DNA of 64,000 nt from Heterobilharzia americana (GCA_944470555.2 OX104127.1:68595646-68659645), one strand, 5' to 3'. Shown: positions 10,354 through 21,647, counted from the stretch's first letter. Program-made: numbers and translations. Notes: generated from the sequence alone by a model not told the origin.

Positions 10354-11559
10354 GTTAAGATGTGCTCAGGAAAAACCTCATTGGATAACTTTGTCCTACA
10401 GTTGACCAATCAAAATAAGTATTAAACTTTCAACTTAATGGTTTTATAAGTTGATGAAAACTGTATATAAATGATGTATTTTTGTCAAATAAAGAGACCT
10501 CATTAGAGTCATGGACCGGTCATCGTCTTCTGATTTTCTCAGCTCAGTGAACTATAAGGTTCTCAGAGAGAATAGTTGCTTTTCGTATACCGTCCAAGTG
10601 TCTCATCGTGTTGTCATTGTTCAAATGTTTATTATTATCCACTCAGTCACTTCAGGGATTTCACGTCAGTTTGTGGAACTTAAGATGCAGTTCTTCACTT
10701 TCAAAGCATATGTTCATGAGAAATAATTGAGGTGGGGGGTTGAATAGAACAACTTTCTGAGCTAACCTACATGGAGTGAAACTTAAATGTAAGCTAAATA
10801 ACTTAGCCTAATAGCATGTGTTCTCCTAAGATTGGTTTTCAAGCATAAAACAGGTTTCTGTTATTATGGAAACGCAAGCTCACGTCGAAACCTTTTAAAG
10901 CTGAGCAGTTCGCCAACTCTCTAGCTGCGATACGACCTTGCTAAAGGCCATCGAGATAAGTTCATTGGTATAAAAGTCTCATAAACTAACAGAAAATATT
11001 CTACAGAAGAAAATGAGAAGTTAGTGGATGGTCACACTATTGTACAGTTACTTGGTGTTTGAAGAATAATGAAAGGATACACAGAGGTTGGGCTATGTTT
11101 GCCACTTCTGTGATGTGTGTGAAAAAATGGATAAATCTGGTATACTGAATATTGGAGACCGGTTATTATAATGATCATCTTAGCCCTGAATACTGACCAA
11201 AGACCATACACATCAAATTTCCCACCTGACTACTCGGTCACGTGATCAGATATTATGCTGTATTGTCTGGGATGTTTACAGAAAAATGATAGCCAGTTAC
11301 TGACCTTTGTTTCGCGCTTTATACTCACTGAACAACAGGTGACATTTACAAGTTCAGGGGAAATATAGTGTATGGGAATGACACAAAACTAACCTAAAAT
11401 CAATTCATAAACTTCCAGATGATTAGCTTCGAGAGATTATTCCCGAAGTTCTAATGAGAAGCAGTAACCAGTGGAGTTAGCTAAGTCGAACGTGTGGACA
11501 GTTACTCAACGACGATAATGGATGTAGGTTACTTTATATCGTGAACTGACAGAAGTAGG
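10354..11559. other. Unassigned arm sequence
   Basis: No coding exon or named repeat is supported. An open frame at 10511-10726 (71 codons) has no recognisable motif. Bases 10671-10692 recur joined to the exon-like fragment in the mosaic at 18465-18756. Confidence 0.4.
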
Positions 11560-11760
11560 AAATGTGGACGATTGGATTCCGACCGAGTAGGTCAATGGTA
11601 ACGTGCTGGCCACGGAACCTGAAGGCTCTGGGTTCAATCCGTGATGGGCTCATGGGCGCGGAATGCTGAAGAATCTCACAATAGGATGAAACAATTGTCC
11701 AATGCTCCCAGGTTCCCAATGTTTCTCCACCTGATGTTACTCCATGATGGATTCCAACCT
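11560..11760 (+). repeat. tRNA-derived repeat S, best-preserved boxes
   Basis: A-box-like 'taggtcaatggtaacgtg' and B-box-like 'gggttcaatccg' have tRNA-like spacing. The rest matches other S copies ('gaatgctgaagaatctcac', 'aggatgaaac'). One of the few arm differences, A at 11694 against the complement of C at 20132, lies inside it. The mirror copy is at 20066-20266. Confidence 0.7.
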
Positions 11761-12346
11761 AAGAACAAAGCCAGACATCTGAAAGTTCACGTGTTTCCTC
11801 GAGGTGAACTATGCTGACCATGGCCAGTTTACAACTGCTGGACACCATCATCAAAAATAAACATTAGGAAACTCATTCAAATCTTATCACTATTATAACT
11901 TCCTTTTGTTCAAGTGTACTAGCTTGAAATAAATAGAGATTATGTGACACAATAATTAAAAGTTTATGCCAATCAATACAGTTACCTTGACTGCTAGTTT
12001 CATTATTATTATTTGTCCCTTAAGTTCCAAGTGGAACATAGGGCTTCAGTAGCACGCCTCCATTGCACTCCATTCTCTGCAGTCTTTTGAACCTCGCTCA
12101 ATGACTGCCCACAATCTTTCATTTCTTCATCACACCATCTCGTCCATGTGACCCTCTCCTCGGACGCCCGACTCGTCGTTTCCCATCTGGGTTCCATTCA
12201 AGTACCTGGCCTGGCGCGTGATGTCCCCAGTCGGCCTTCTCAGTGAATGCCCAATCCATCTCCACTTCCTTCTGCACATTTGTTGAGCGATAGGTTGTTG
12301 GTTGGTTCGTTGCCAGTCAGAGTGAGTTCCTCGTCGCTTATTCTCA

Positions 12347-12700
12347 TCACTGTGGACATCTGAGCTTCAGTAACGAACCAGCATAGGCGGCAGTTATTGA
12401 TGAATATCTGTAGTTTGTTGGAAATCCCTTTCGTGACGCACTGCCGAGTATCTCAAACATATAGAAGCACTGGATTGACTGAATTATTGTTGAAAATCCG
12501 GATGTTGTTGACGCTTTATGGTGAGCGCAGAAGATCTCCACACTGGTTCTAGGTAAATCAACCCGTCTTGCAGTCTTTCCGATCCTGGCTGCTTTGACGT
12601 CCTCGTCTGTGCCTGTGTGACCTCTAGTTGAAACGATGCTGCCTAGATAGGTGAACGAGGCTACTTCCTTTAGGCTTCTTGCGTTGATGGTGAATGGAGC

Positions 12701-12759
<59 letters not shown>

Positions 12760-13063
12760 GGTGGTGGTGGTGGTGGTGGTGGTGGTGGTGGTGGTGGTGG
12801 TGGTGGTGGTGGTGGTGGTGGTGGTGGTGGTGGTGGTGGTGGTGGTGGTGGTGGTGGTGGTTGGATATCTTCATCACCTTTGTCTTCTCTTCATTCACTT
12901 GAAGTCCCGTCTTCCTTAGCTGCCTTGCCTCTACTGTCAACTTGTTAGTTTTTGCCTGTAGATCTTCGAGTTTGTGTGACATCAGACACCAACCATAATC
13001 GGCGAAATCCAAATCTTCTAGGTTCTTTTCCCTGGTCCAGCCAGCGTATCCTCCTCTTCTCAC
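12347..13063 (-). pseudogene. LINE A RT fragment with giant His/Gln run
   Basis: A 238-codon open frame covers the RT palm end and thumb: 'LDFADYGWCLMS', 'VNEEKTKVMKI', then about 39 CAC (His) and 15 CAA (Gln) codons, then 'VASFTYLGSIVSTRG'. The catalytic box reads FADY instead of FADD (12995-13006), so the second metal-binding aspartate is lost. The His/Gln run lies between two conserved RT blocks, where LINE A copies 1, 2 and 4 carry much shorter runs. It is therefore an expanding microsatellite inside a dead gene, not a real poly-His protein. The right arm carries the same frame with 21 fewer His codons. Confidence 0.8.
12701..12860. repeat. (TTG)15(GTG)39 compound microsatellite
   Basis: A pure triplet tract gives long Cys/Trp, Val/Gly and Leu/Val shadow frames on the plus strand. 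It is 63 bp longer than its mirror at about 19028-19125. Confidence 0.9.
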
Positions 13064-13750
13064 TCCTCACAGTTAGCTGCATGATCCATTCCAGTCGACC
13101 ACAATCACGAATATCATGGGTGATAGTAGATAACCTTGTCTTACTCCTGTCTTCACTGCGAAGGCATCTCTGAGCTTCCCATTGTGAATTACTTGGCATG
13201 TTGTGTCTTCATATAGTTGTTGAATGAGATTGATAAATGTTTGTGGTATTCCGTAGTGTTGAAGCATTTTTCAAATTACCTCTCAGTTGAGGCTGCCAAA
13301 GGCCTTCTCAAAGTCGATGAAGTTGAGGTTGAGTTGAGTTGACAGTCATTCTATGCCTCGTTCTATGATGATGCATAGCGTAGTGTTGCAATTTGATCCG
13401 CACATGATTTGTTCTTCCACAAGCCAGTCAGTCAGTCTGATCCGGTGGCAATTTTGAATTCAGAGTAATATTTAGTCTCTCCAGGATGATGTGGCTTAAT
13501 ATTTTTCTTGGGGTGGACACATCGGCCGACTGACTTCCCGAAGGCTTTCACCAACCCGCATTATCTTGTCGCTCCAATTCCAGCGAGGAATATGTTTGTT
13601 GTTTTTTTTATAATTTTCTATGCTTTGATGTTTCTTTAGCGGTTGGATTGGTTTTACGGTTTAGGGTTGCTAACCCTATATCCAACCTTCCCTCTTTACC
13701 CGGGCTTAGACCTGGCTAGTAACTAGTGTACTAGTTAACCAGACAAGGTT

Positions 13751-14231
13751 GACTGCTAATTTATTTGGTGAAATTGATTTCAGATCAATATATTTATTGA
13801 ATACATTGAGGGTATGACTCATCTAATTACGCTTTTATTCAACCAACATTTAAAACGATTTAAAAACCACTATTTTGCAAAGTTTACAAGATATAAGTGA
13901 TACACATTTAGTTGAAAACTGGTATTGAAATAATCGTTTGAAAATTGACATCACATGTAGTATCACATATTTTAGGTCATAATGAGTTTATTAACTTGAC
14001 TTAAAGTTTGCGTCATTTATGAAACGAAACAAAGATTGGACTGAATAAAAACAAAGATGTCCTTGAAAGTAAGTTTCTTCGAGTTTGAAATTTCGAAGAA
14101 GTGAACCTCCGTAAACTATTTCGAAGTCGAACCCATAACTTGCGGAGTGACTGAAGAAAAATCATCGTAAAACCTTGTATACAAGGGTATCGACTCAAGT
14201 TGCCACAATTCACAGTAGGACACATAAAATA
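13751..14231. other. Spacer sequence, probable LINE B 3' flank
   Basis: AT-rich. The right part (about 14150-14231) resembles the LINE B 3' UTR also seen near 37270-37340 ('caatt.ac.gtag.acac'). No gene is seen in the rest. Confidence 0.4.
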
Positions 14232-15060
14232 CATGGATAGAACAAGAGTGATATCCAAGTAGATGAAGTTGTTTGAGATAACAAACAATTTGAAGATAAG
14301 GGTTAGTGAGAAAACCCAAGCTTCAGAATATGAAGAAAAGTGAATACATGTGCACTATAGTGACGGATTTTCAGCCATATCACCAACGGTCCTCAACCAA
14401 TGATTCCAATCGTCTCGGGGACTACAGTTAGGTAGTCTACACCCTACTGAACAGTTCACACCAATAATCAGGGACTTCATGGACTTATGTCACATCTTGG
14501 TCAAACCTCAATGAATCCTTTTCCTACCTAATGACACTTCCCCCAGCACTCTACGTCCGGGTAGACGGTGGTTTGACATTCACAGCTTATGTCCAAACCA
14601 CCTCAGTCAATGCAGTTTCACAACCTCATCAGTCGACTCGCCTGTCTTGCCTTGTACAGGTCGCCTGACCCCACATTGCTCACACGAGCGGTATTTTGAA
14701 GACATCTGTGATCACAACTCTGTAGTCATTTAATGTCTTCTACTCTTAACAACCATGTCCTACAGCTGTATAACAGGGCAGAAAGATCTGCATTTTGTCA
14801 GCGACTTCACCTAGCAGGACAATTTCGTCTGCATATTCTAAGTCAACCAGATGACCGGGAGTAGGTCAATCCCTGTGAACTTAGACGTATCTAAGGTTAT
14901 GCCCATTAGAATGTCTGTAAAGAAATTAAATAGGAACCGTGACATTGGCATCCCTGTCGAACACCACTAGTTGCCGTCAATTCATAAGACAACACTCCAT
15001 AAGACCTGACACGGTTGTATGATAGTGTCATTGCATTAAATTTGTTAGTACCTAGCAGGG
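14232..15060 (-). mobile_element. LINE B fragment, minus strand
   Basis: Minus-strand translation in broken frames gives 'SYELTATSGVRQGC' near 14960, 'LEYADEIVLLGEVADKMQIF' near 14830 and 'RDDWNHWLRTVGDMAEN' near 14400. The order is RT palm, catalytic box and C-terminal end. The catalytic box reads YADE instead of YADD. Bases 14232-14376 are repeated inverted at 16109-16253, because the neighbouring copy ends with the same 3' UTR. The two copies are tail to tail. Confidence 0.7.
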
Positions 15061-15679
15061 GAATTAAAAATGTTTTTCACCTCGAAACAAGCATGCAGCG
15101 TGAACATAAATACTGGTGATTTAATGTTTTTCGTAATGCTCGAAGTCAGTAAATAATACTTCAAGTTCCACGTAGTTTTCACCTATCAAGTAGTTTAAGG
15201 TTTATAGGGATTGTGTTTTTAAGACACTATTCATCACGACCTGGTACTTGACAGCTACTTCGTTCAGGTGTTAGACTGCCCTCCAGGGATCGAAATCAGG
15301 CCCTTTGGATCTCGCACAGAACGCCTTGGGCTTTTCAGATTCTAATTCGTTTACTTAACTTCTATTTGGCTTGTATTACCTGGTCACCTACAGATTTAAA
15401 TCCCTTCTGTTCATTTTTTTAAGTGACTCTAGAACCTTCTATACCATAAAGTATAAATAATCCTGATTTTATCCACCTCAACATCATTTTGAAGCCTGAT
15501 TTTCTTGATCAATTGTGAGCTTTTTATTTTTGTATTTGTCACAAACAGTTAAATCGTACCATTTATTTGTGTGTTTCTACTGTCAACCCTTATAATTTCT
15601 ATCTGTTTGGATCTGAAGACAAACGATAAAACGAAATGTACTCATTATAATCTGTAGGTCTTAGTTGGTTGAAGACAGT
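15061..15679. other. Unassigned stretch between two LINE B copies
   Basis: No gene, RNA or named repeat is recognised. Confidence 0.4.
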
Positions 15680-16253
15680 TGGCAGAAAACTATACTTGAT
15701 ATAGGTTTTGTGCTTCTTCGCAGTCCCTTCTGTCCTGTTATACGGCTGTGAGATATAGCCGATAAAGTGGAAGACAAAAAGTGATTACTGGGTTTTGATT
15801 ACAGACATCTTTGAAGCATTGTTCGTCTGAACCACCCTGAGGTCAAGCAAAGCGTACGAAGTAAGACAGGCAGGTTGACTGACGATGTTGTGAAAAGTGG
15901 TCGACTGGGGTGGCTTGGAAAGGTAGTGGGCACGCAAAGCCATCTAACTCGACGAGCTATCAGAGAGAAAGCTGATGAGGCTGGAAGACGGTTCAGCGTA
16001 GTCAGACCAATACGTCGCACCAGTGGAAAAAGGAAGTCTGGTCTGAGTCCCACAGGGAGATGTAGTCCGCCTGGTTGGGGTTCTTAAGATGAGGAGTCTT
16101 GGTTACATGGTTGAAAATCCGTCACTATAGTGCACACGTATTCACTTTTCTTCATATTCTGAAGCTTGGGTTTTCTCACTAACCCTTATCTTCAAATTGT
16201 TTGTTATCTCAAACAACTTCATCTACTTGGATATCACTCTTGTTCTATCCATG
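15680..16253 (+). mobile_element. LINE B fragment, plus strand
   Basis: A strongly decayed copy: 'LLYGCEI' (broken) near 15735, then block-wise similarity to the C-terminal region and the LINE B 3' UTR ending at 16253 ('ctcttgttctatccatg'). No long LINE B frame remains. Confidence 0.6.
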
Positions 16254-16331
16254 TGTTGACTGGAGGATGTCGCTTGCGTCGGCTGTTCAGTGCTTCTGAA
16301 TTCCCAGTGGTTCGCTAGATGAAGATGATGT

Positions 16332-18464
16332 ATTATTACCATATAATTATTTTTCCTTAAGCTTCCTAGTGGGAAAAAGAGATTCAGTAACACGTCACCA
16401 TTTCACTCTCTTCTCCGCAGTCTTTCCAATCTGACGCTACCACTGCCCAGAAGCCCTCATTTCTTCCTCACACCAACTCCTCCATGTCATCCTCTCCTCG
16501 GACGCCTAACTCGTCGTTTCCCATTCGGCTTCCACTCGACGGTCTGGCTTGGCGCGTGATGTCCTCGAATAGCCTCCTCAGTTTATGCCCAATCTATCTC
16601 CACTTCCTTCTGCATATTCGTTGGACGATAGGTTGCTGGTTGGTTCGTTGCCAGCCAGAGTGAGTTCCTTGCCGCTTGTTCTTATTATTCCGGCCATCTG
16701 GTCTTCAGTATCTAGCGAGCGTAGGCGGCAGCTTTTGATAATGCATGTCTGTAGTTTGTTGCAAATACTTTTCGTAACGCGCCGCCAAGTCTCTCAAACA
16801 TATTGAAGCACTGACTTGACCGACATTAGTGTTGAAAATCCGGATCTTGTTCACGCTTTATGCTGAGTCGAGTTCAGTAGATCTGCACACTGATTTCAGG
16901 TTAACGAACGCCTGCCTTGCTTTTCAGATCCTGGTTTCGATATCATCATCTGTGCCGCCTCTTGTAGTTGAGACGATGCTGCCCAGGCAGGTGAAAGAGA
17001 CAACTTCATTTAGATTTCCCCCGTTCATGGTGATTGGTGCTTGTTGTTGTTGTTGTTGTTGGTGGTGGTGTTGGTTGGGTATTTTCATCACCTCTGTCTT
17101 CTCCACGTTCACCTGAAGGAGATCTCGTATTCGCTACCTCGTCTCCTCTGCCAACTTGTTAGTTTTCGCCTGTAGATCTTCGAGTTTGTACGACAAGACA
17201 TTAAACATAAATCATCATCGGCGAAACCCAAATCTTCTAGACTCCCTTCATCGGTCTGGCCAGCGTATGCCCATCTTCTCACAGCTCCTCACAGTCTCTT
17301 GCATGATCCAGTCCACTCGAGTCGACCACAACCAGGAAGATCATCTGTGATAGTAGGTGGCAACCTTGTCTTACTCCTGTATTCACTTCAAAGGCATCTC
17401 TGAGCTTTTCACTGCCAATCACTTGACTGGCATGTAGCATCATCGTCATGAAGCATATAGCTGTTGAATGAGGTTGATAAGGGTTTGTGGCACTAAAACC
17501 GAGGTGTTGAAGTAGCTGCCTGACAAATTATTTCTCGGTCAACGCTATCGAAGACCTTTTCAAAGTCGATGAAGTTGAGGTTGAGTTGAGTTGACAGTCA
17601 TTCTATGCCTCGTTCTATGATGATGCATAGCGTAGTGTTGCAATTTGATCCGCACATGATTTGTTCTTCCACAAGCCAGTCAGTCAGTCTGATCCGGTGG
17701 CAATTTTGAATTCAGAGCATTGTTTAGTCTCTCTGCAGGATGATGCGGCCTAATATCTTGGTTGCTTTGAGTGGACTGGGACGGGAGGATGATTCCGCGC
17801 CAGTTCTTGCGAAGACTGATGTCGCCCACGCTTGTTTTGGAGTTTGACAAGGTAGCTCTTCTTCCAATCAGCAGGCAACTTTCCTTCCTTCCTACCAAAC
17901 CTTCTACAGTGGAAGTGGTATGGGCATGTCCACTGGTGTCTCTGCATTTGTTTTCAGTGCTTCTGGAGAAATTCCATCTGGTCCTGTTGCTTCCCCTGAT
18001 TGCAGCAGTTTTATGGCATTCAGGACTTAAATTCTGCATTTGTCGGAGGGTTTGTGTTCACTGATAGTTCCGTGGCTGCACTGCTGGTGGTATTTGTGGA
18101 CTAGTTGCAGGTGCTGGTGGTGGTGGTGGTGGTGGTCGACTCAAGAGATTTTTGAAGTGGTCAGCCCATCGTTTCTTTGTTTCTCCTCTCTGGTGGTAAT
18201 CAGGTTCCCTTCACTATCTCTGATTGACTTCTTCTGAGTTGATCTCTTCCCTCCCAGATAGTAAGTAACCTGGTTATTTGATATGAAGTTGTCTGGTCTG
18301 TGTCTCTCCTACCAGCAGCCTGTTGTGCTTCACTTGCCAGTGTGTCGTAGAAGTGTCTTTTGTCTTTGCGCGTACTCTTCTTCCCTTCTTTGTCTGGTGT
18401 AGTGATTTATAGGTTGTGTTCAGTTGCTCTATTTGTTGTTCATCCGTAAACTGTACTATACTGA
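16332..18464 (-). mobile_element. LINE A copy 2, 5'-truncated
   Basis: A minus-strand copy of LINE A with its 3' tail near 16332 (TATTATTACC). It repeats 1-1978 almost perfectly as 16499-18464; offsets change only at the Gln run (12 bp shorter), near 17883 (+1) and near 18172 (-1). It carries FADD, the short His/Gln run (three His, seven Gln) and the same stops as copy 1, so copies 1 and 2 share a recent common source that was already dead. It ends abruptly at 18464, where the mosaic junction begins. Confidence 0.85.
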
Positions 18465-18756
18465 ATTATGCTTCGCGTTACTTTCTCTGCTCATTCAGTT
18501 TTCATGTGTTCGTCGAGATCCATTCCTTATCTTGCTTTTTCGGTCTTCCTCACGCTGTTATCCAGTTCTACTTTCATTTCTCTCTCAGAGAGGTCTATGA
18601 AGGTTCTTCAGGGATGTTGCCTAATGTCTCCCATCTTAAGTTCCACAAACTGAAACCAAGGTTGAAATCCAAAATTTTTACATTCATGGCTGATGACTTA
18701 AAATGCTCATTTAGATTTCCAATCGTTTGTACAAAAGTATTGTCTTGGAAGTTGGC
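18465..18756 (-). other. Mosaic junction sequence beside the right arm
   Basis: Read on the minus strand, this 292-base filler contains a roughly 92%-similar copy of the exon-like fragment (10236-10352), joined directly to about 20 bases matching 10671-10692, then sequence I cannot place. The join has a TCA microhomology at the breakpoint rather than a GT-AG splice. The frame stays open from 'NTFVQTIGNLNEHFKSS' through 'LDFNLGFSLWNLRWETLGN'. It separates truncated LINE A copy 2 from the truncated end of LINE A copy 3, as expected of filler at a rearrangement junction. Confidence 0.5.
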
Positions 18757-18825
18757 TATCTACTATCACCCATGATATTCGTGATTGTGGTCGACTGGAA
18801 TGGATCATGCAGCTAACTGTGAGGA

Positions 18826-19066
18826 GTGAGAAGAGGAGGATACGCTGGCTGGACCAGGGAAAAGAACCTAGAAGATTTGGATTTCGCCGATTATGGTTGG
18901 TGTCTGATGTCACACAAACTCGAAGATCTACAGGCAAAAACTAACAAGTTGACAGTAGAGGCAAGGCAGCTAAGGAAGACGGGACTTCAAGTGAATGAAG
19001 AGAAGACAAAGGTGATGAAGATATCCAACCACCACCACCACCACCACCACCACCACCACCACCACC

Positions 19067-19125
<59 letters not shown>

Positions 19126-19479
19126 GCTCCATTCACCATCAACGCAAGAAGCCTAAAGGAAGTAGCCTCGTTCACCTATCTAGGCAGCATCGTTTCAACT
19201 AGAGGTCACACAGGCACAGACGAGGACGTCAAAGCAGCCAGGATCGGAAAGACTGCAAGACGGGTTGATTTACCTAGAACCAGTGTGGAGATCTTCTGCG
19301 CTCACCATAAAGCGTCAACAACATCCGGATTTTCAACAATAATTCAGTCAATCCAGTGCTTCTATATGTTTGAGATACTCGGCAGTGCGTCACGAAAGGG
19401 ATTTCCAACAAACTACAGATATTCATCAATAACTGCCGCCTATGCTGGTTCGTTACTGAAGCTCAGATGTCCACAGTGA
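18826..19479 (+). pseudogene. LINE A RT fragment with shorter His run (mirror)
   Basis: A 217-codon open frame identical to the left-arm frame apart from 21 fewer His codons. The catalytic box is again FADY (18883-18894). The shared inactivating change shows that it predates the inverted duplication. Confidence 0.8.
19028..19125. repeat. (CAC)18(CAA)15 compound microsatellite
   Basis: The mirror of the 12701-12860 tract, 63 bp shorter. It is the main length difference between the arms. Confidence 0.9.
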
Positions 19480-20065
19480 TGAGAATAAGCGACGAGGAAC
19501 TCACTCTGACTGGCAACGAACCAACCAACAACCTATCGCTCAACAAATGTGCAGAAGGAAGTGGAGATGGATTGGGCATTCACTGAGAAGGCCGACTGGG
19601 GACATCACGCGCCAGGCCAGGTACTTGAATGGAACCCAGATGGGAAACGACGAGTCGGGCGTCCGAGGAGAGGGTCACATGGACGAGATGGTGTGATGAA
19701 GAAATGAAAGATTGTGGGCAGTCATTGAGCGAGGTTCAAAAGACTGCAGAGAATGGAGTGCAATGGAGGCGTGCTACTGAAGCCCTATGTTCCACTTGGA
19801 ACTTAAGGGACAAATAATAATAATGAAACTAGCAGTCAAGGTAACTGTATTGATTGGCATAAACTTTTAATTATTGTGTCACATAATCTCTATTTATTTC
19901 AAGCTAGTACACTTGAACAAAAGGAAGTTATAATAGTGATAAGATTTGAATGAGTTTCCTAATGTTTATTTTTGATGATGGTGTCCAGCAGTTGTAAACT
20001 GGCCATGGTCAGCATAGTTCACCTCGAGGAAACACGTGAACTTTCAGATGTCTGGCTTTGTTCTT

Positions 20066-20266
20066 AGGTTGGAATCCATCATGGAGTAACATCAGGTGGA
20101 GAAACATTGGGAACCTGGGAGCATTGGACAACTGTTTCATCCTATTGTGAGATTCTTCAGCATTCCGCGCCCATGAGCCCATCACGGATTGAACCCAGAG
20201 CCTTCAGGTTCCGTGGCCAGCACGTTACCATTGACCTACTCGGTCGGAATCCAATCGTCCACATTT
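20066..20266 (-). repeat. tRNA-derived repeat S (mirror)
   Basis: The mirror of 11560-11760. It carries the C at 20132 that distinguishes the arms. Confidence 0.7.
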
Positions 20267-21472
20267 CCTACTTCTGTCAGTTCACGATATAAAGTAACCT
20301 ACATCCATTATCGTCGTTGAGTAACTGTCCACACGTTCGACTTAGCTAACTCCACTGGTTACTGCTTCTCATTAGAACTTCGGGAATAATCTCTCGAAGC
20401 TAATCATCTGGAAGTTTATGAATTGATTTTAGGTTAGTTTTGTGTCATTCCCATACACTATATTTCCCCTGAACTTGTAAATGTCACCTGTTGTTCAGTG
20501 AGTATAAAGCGCGAAACAAAGGTCAGTAACTGGCTATCATTTTTCTGTAAACATCCCAGACAATACAGCATAATATCTGATCACGTGACCGAGTAGTCAG
20601 GTGGGAAATTTGATGTGTATGGTCTTTGGTCAGTATTCAGGGCTAAGATGATCATTATAATAACCGGTCTCCAATATTCAGTATACCAGATTTATCCATT
20701 TTTTCACACACATCACAGAAGTGGCAAACATAGCCCAACCTCTGTGTATCCTTTCATTATTCTTCAAACACCAAGTAACTGTACAATAGTGTGACCATCC
20801 ACTAACTTCTCATTTTCTTCTGTAGAATATTTTCTGTTAGTTTATGAGACTTTTATACCAATGAACTTATCTCGATGGCCTTTAGCAAGGTCGTATCGCA
20901 GCTAGAGAGTTGGCGAACTGCTCAGCTTTAAAAGGTTTCGACGTGAGCTTGCGTTTCCATAATAACAGAAACCTGTTTTATGCTTGAAAACCAATCTTAG
21001 GAGAACACATGCTATTAGGCTAAGTTATTTAGCTTACATTTAAGTTTCACTCCATGTAGGTTAGCTCAGAAAGTTGTTCTATTCAACCCCCCACCTCAAT
21101 TATTTCTCATGAACATATGCTTTGAAAGTGAAGAACTGCATCTTAAGTTCCACAAACTGACGTGAAATCCCTGAAGTGACTGAGTGGATAATAATAAACA
21201 TTTGAACAATGACAACACGATGAGACACTTGGACGGTATACGAAAAGCAACTATTCTCTCTGAGAACCTTATAGTTCACTGAGCTGAGAAAATCAGAAGA
21301 CGATGACCGGTCCATGACTCTAATGAGGTCTCTTTATTTGACAAAAATACATCATTTATATACAGTTTTCATCAACTTATAAAACCATTAAGTTGAAAGT
21401 TTAATACTTATTTTGATTGGTCAACTGTAGGACAAAGTTATCCAATGAGGTTTTTCCTGAGCACATCTTAAC
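20267..21472. other. Unassigned arm sequence (mirror)
   Basis: The mirror of 10354-11559. No gene is recognised. Confidence 0.4.
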
Positions 21473-21614
21473 ATGAAACCAAGGTTGAAATCCAAAACGT
21501 CTGCATTCATGGCTGATGACTTAAAATGCTCATTTAGATTTCCTATCGTTTGTACAAAAGTATTGTCTTGGAAATTGGAGGATGTCAACTTTAATAATTC
21601 ATTAAACGTATTGC
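21473..21614 (-). other. Exon-like coding fragment (mirror)
   Basis: The mirror of 10212-10353, with the same frame and the same splice-like borders. Confidence 0.35.
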
Positions 21615-21647
21615 CTACATAGATGTACAGAAAACAGCCCACACTAA

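Larger units (their letters stand above)
5063..13132. repeat. Left arm of an 8-kb inverted repeat
   Basis: This 8070-bp block is repeated in reverse complement at 18757-26763. Paired positions sum to 31826 for all landmarks checked below the triplet tract at 12701-12860 and to 31889 above it. The 63-bp change equals 21 fewer CAC codons in the right arm. Other differences seen are one base at 11694/20132 and one at 5075/26751. The arm contains, in order, a CR1-like relic, a hammerhead SINE tail, a hairpin, a LINE A 5' part, two S repeats, a LINE B 3' part, an exon-like piece, an S repeat and most of LINE A copy 3. LINE A copy 3 runs uninterrupted through the inner boundary at 13132. Confidence 0.95.
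12005..13750 (-). mobile_element. LINE A copy 3, internally deleted
   Basis: The minus-strand element runs from its 5' start (13750, 'gttaactagt' motif) to its 3' tail of ATT/AAT triplets at about 12005. The middle is missing: near 13510 sequence matching the RT N-terminal region joins directly to sequence matching the start of the endonuclease (compare copy 4 at about 58630 and 60330). This implies an internal deletion of about 1.7 kb. Copy 3 crosses the inner boundary of the left arm without a break. A 158-bp tract, 13308-13465, is identical to 1074-1231 of copy 1, although sequence on both sides has clearly diverged. Confidence 0.8.
18757..19821 (+). mobile_element. LINE A copy 3 mirror, cut at the arm edge
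   Basis: The plus-strand mirror of 12005-13132, ending in the AAT-rich 3' tail at 19821. Its 5' part is missing beyond 18757. Confidence 0.8.

Noticed and set aside
12651..12948. Open frames with long Cys/Trp, Val/Gly or Leu/Val runs (and mirrors at 18941-19175)
   Set aside because: They are readings of the triplet microsatellite on the strand opposite the RT relic; no coding features flank them.
18640..18756. Processed (spliced) retrocopy of the exon-like fragment
   Set aside because: The join does not match a GT-AG intron removal from the arm sequence; it fits a TCA microhomology deletion better.
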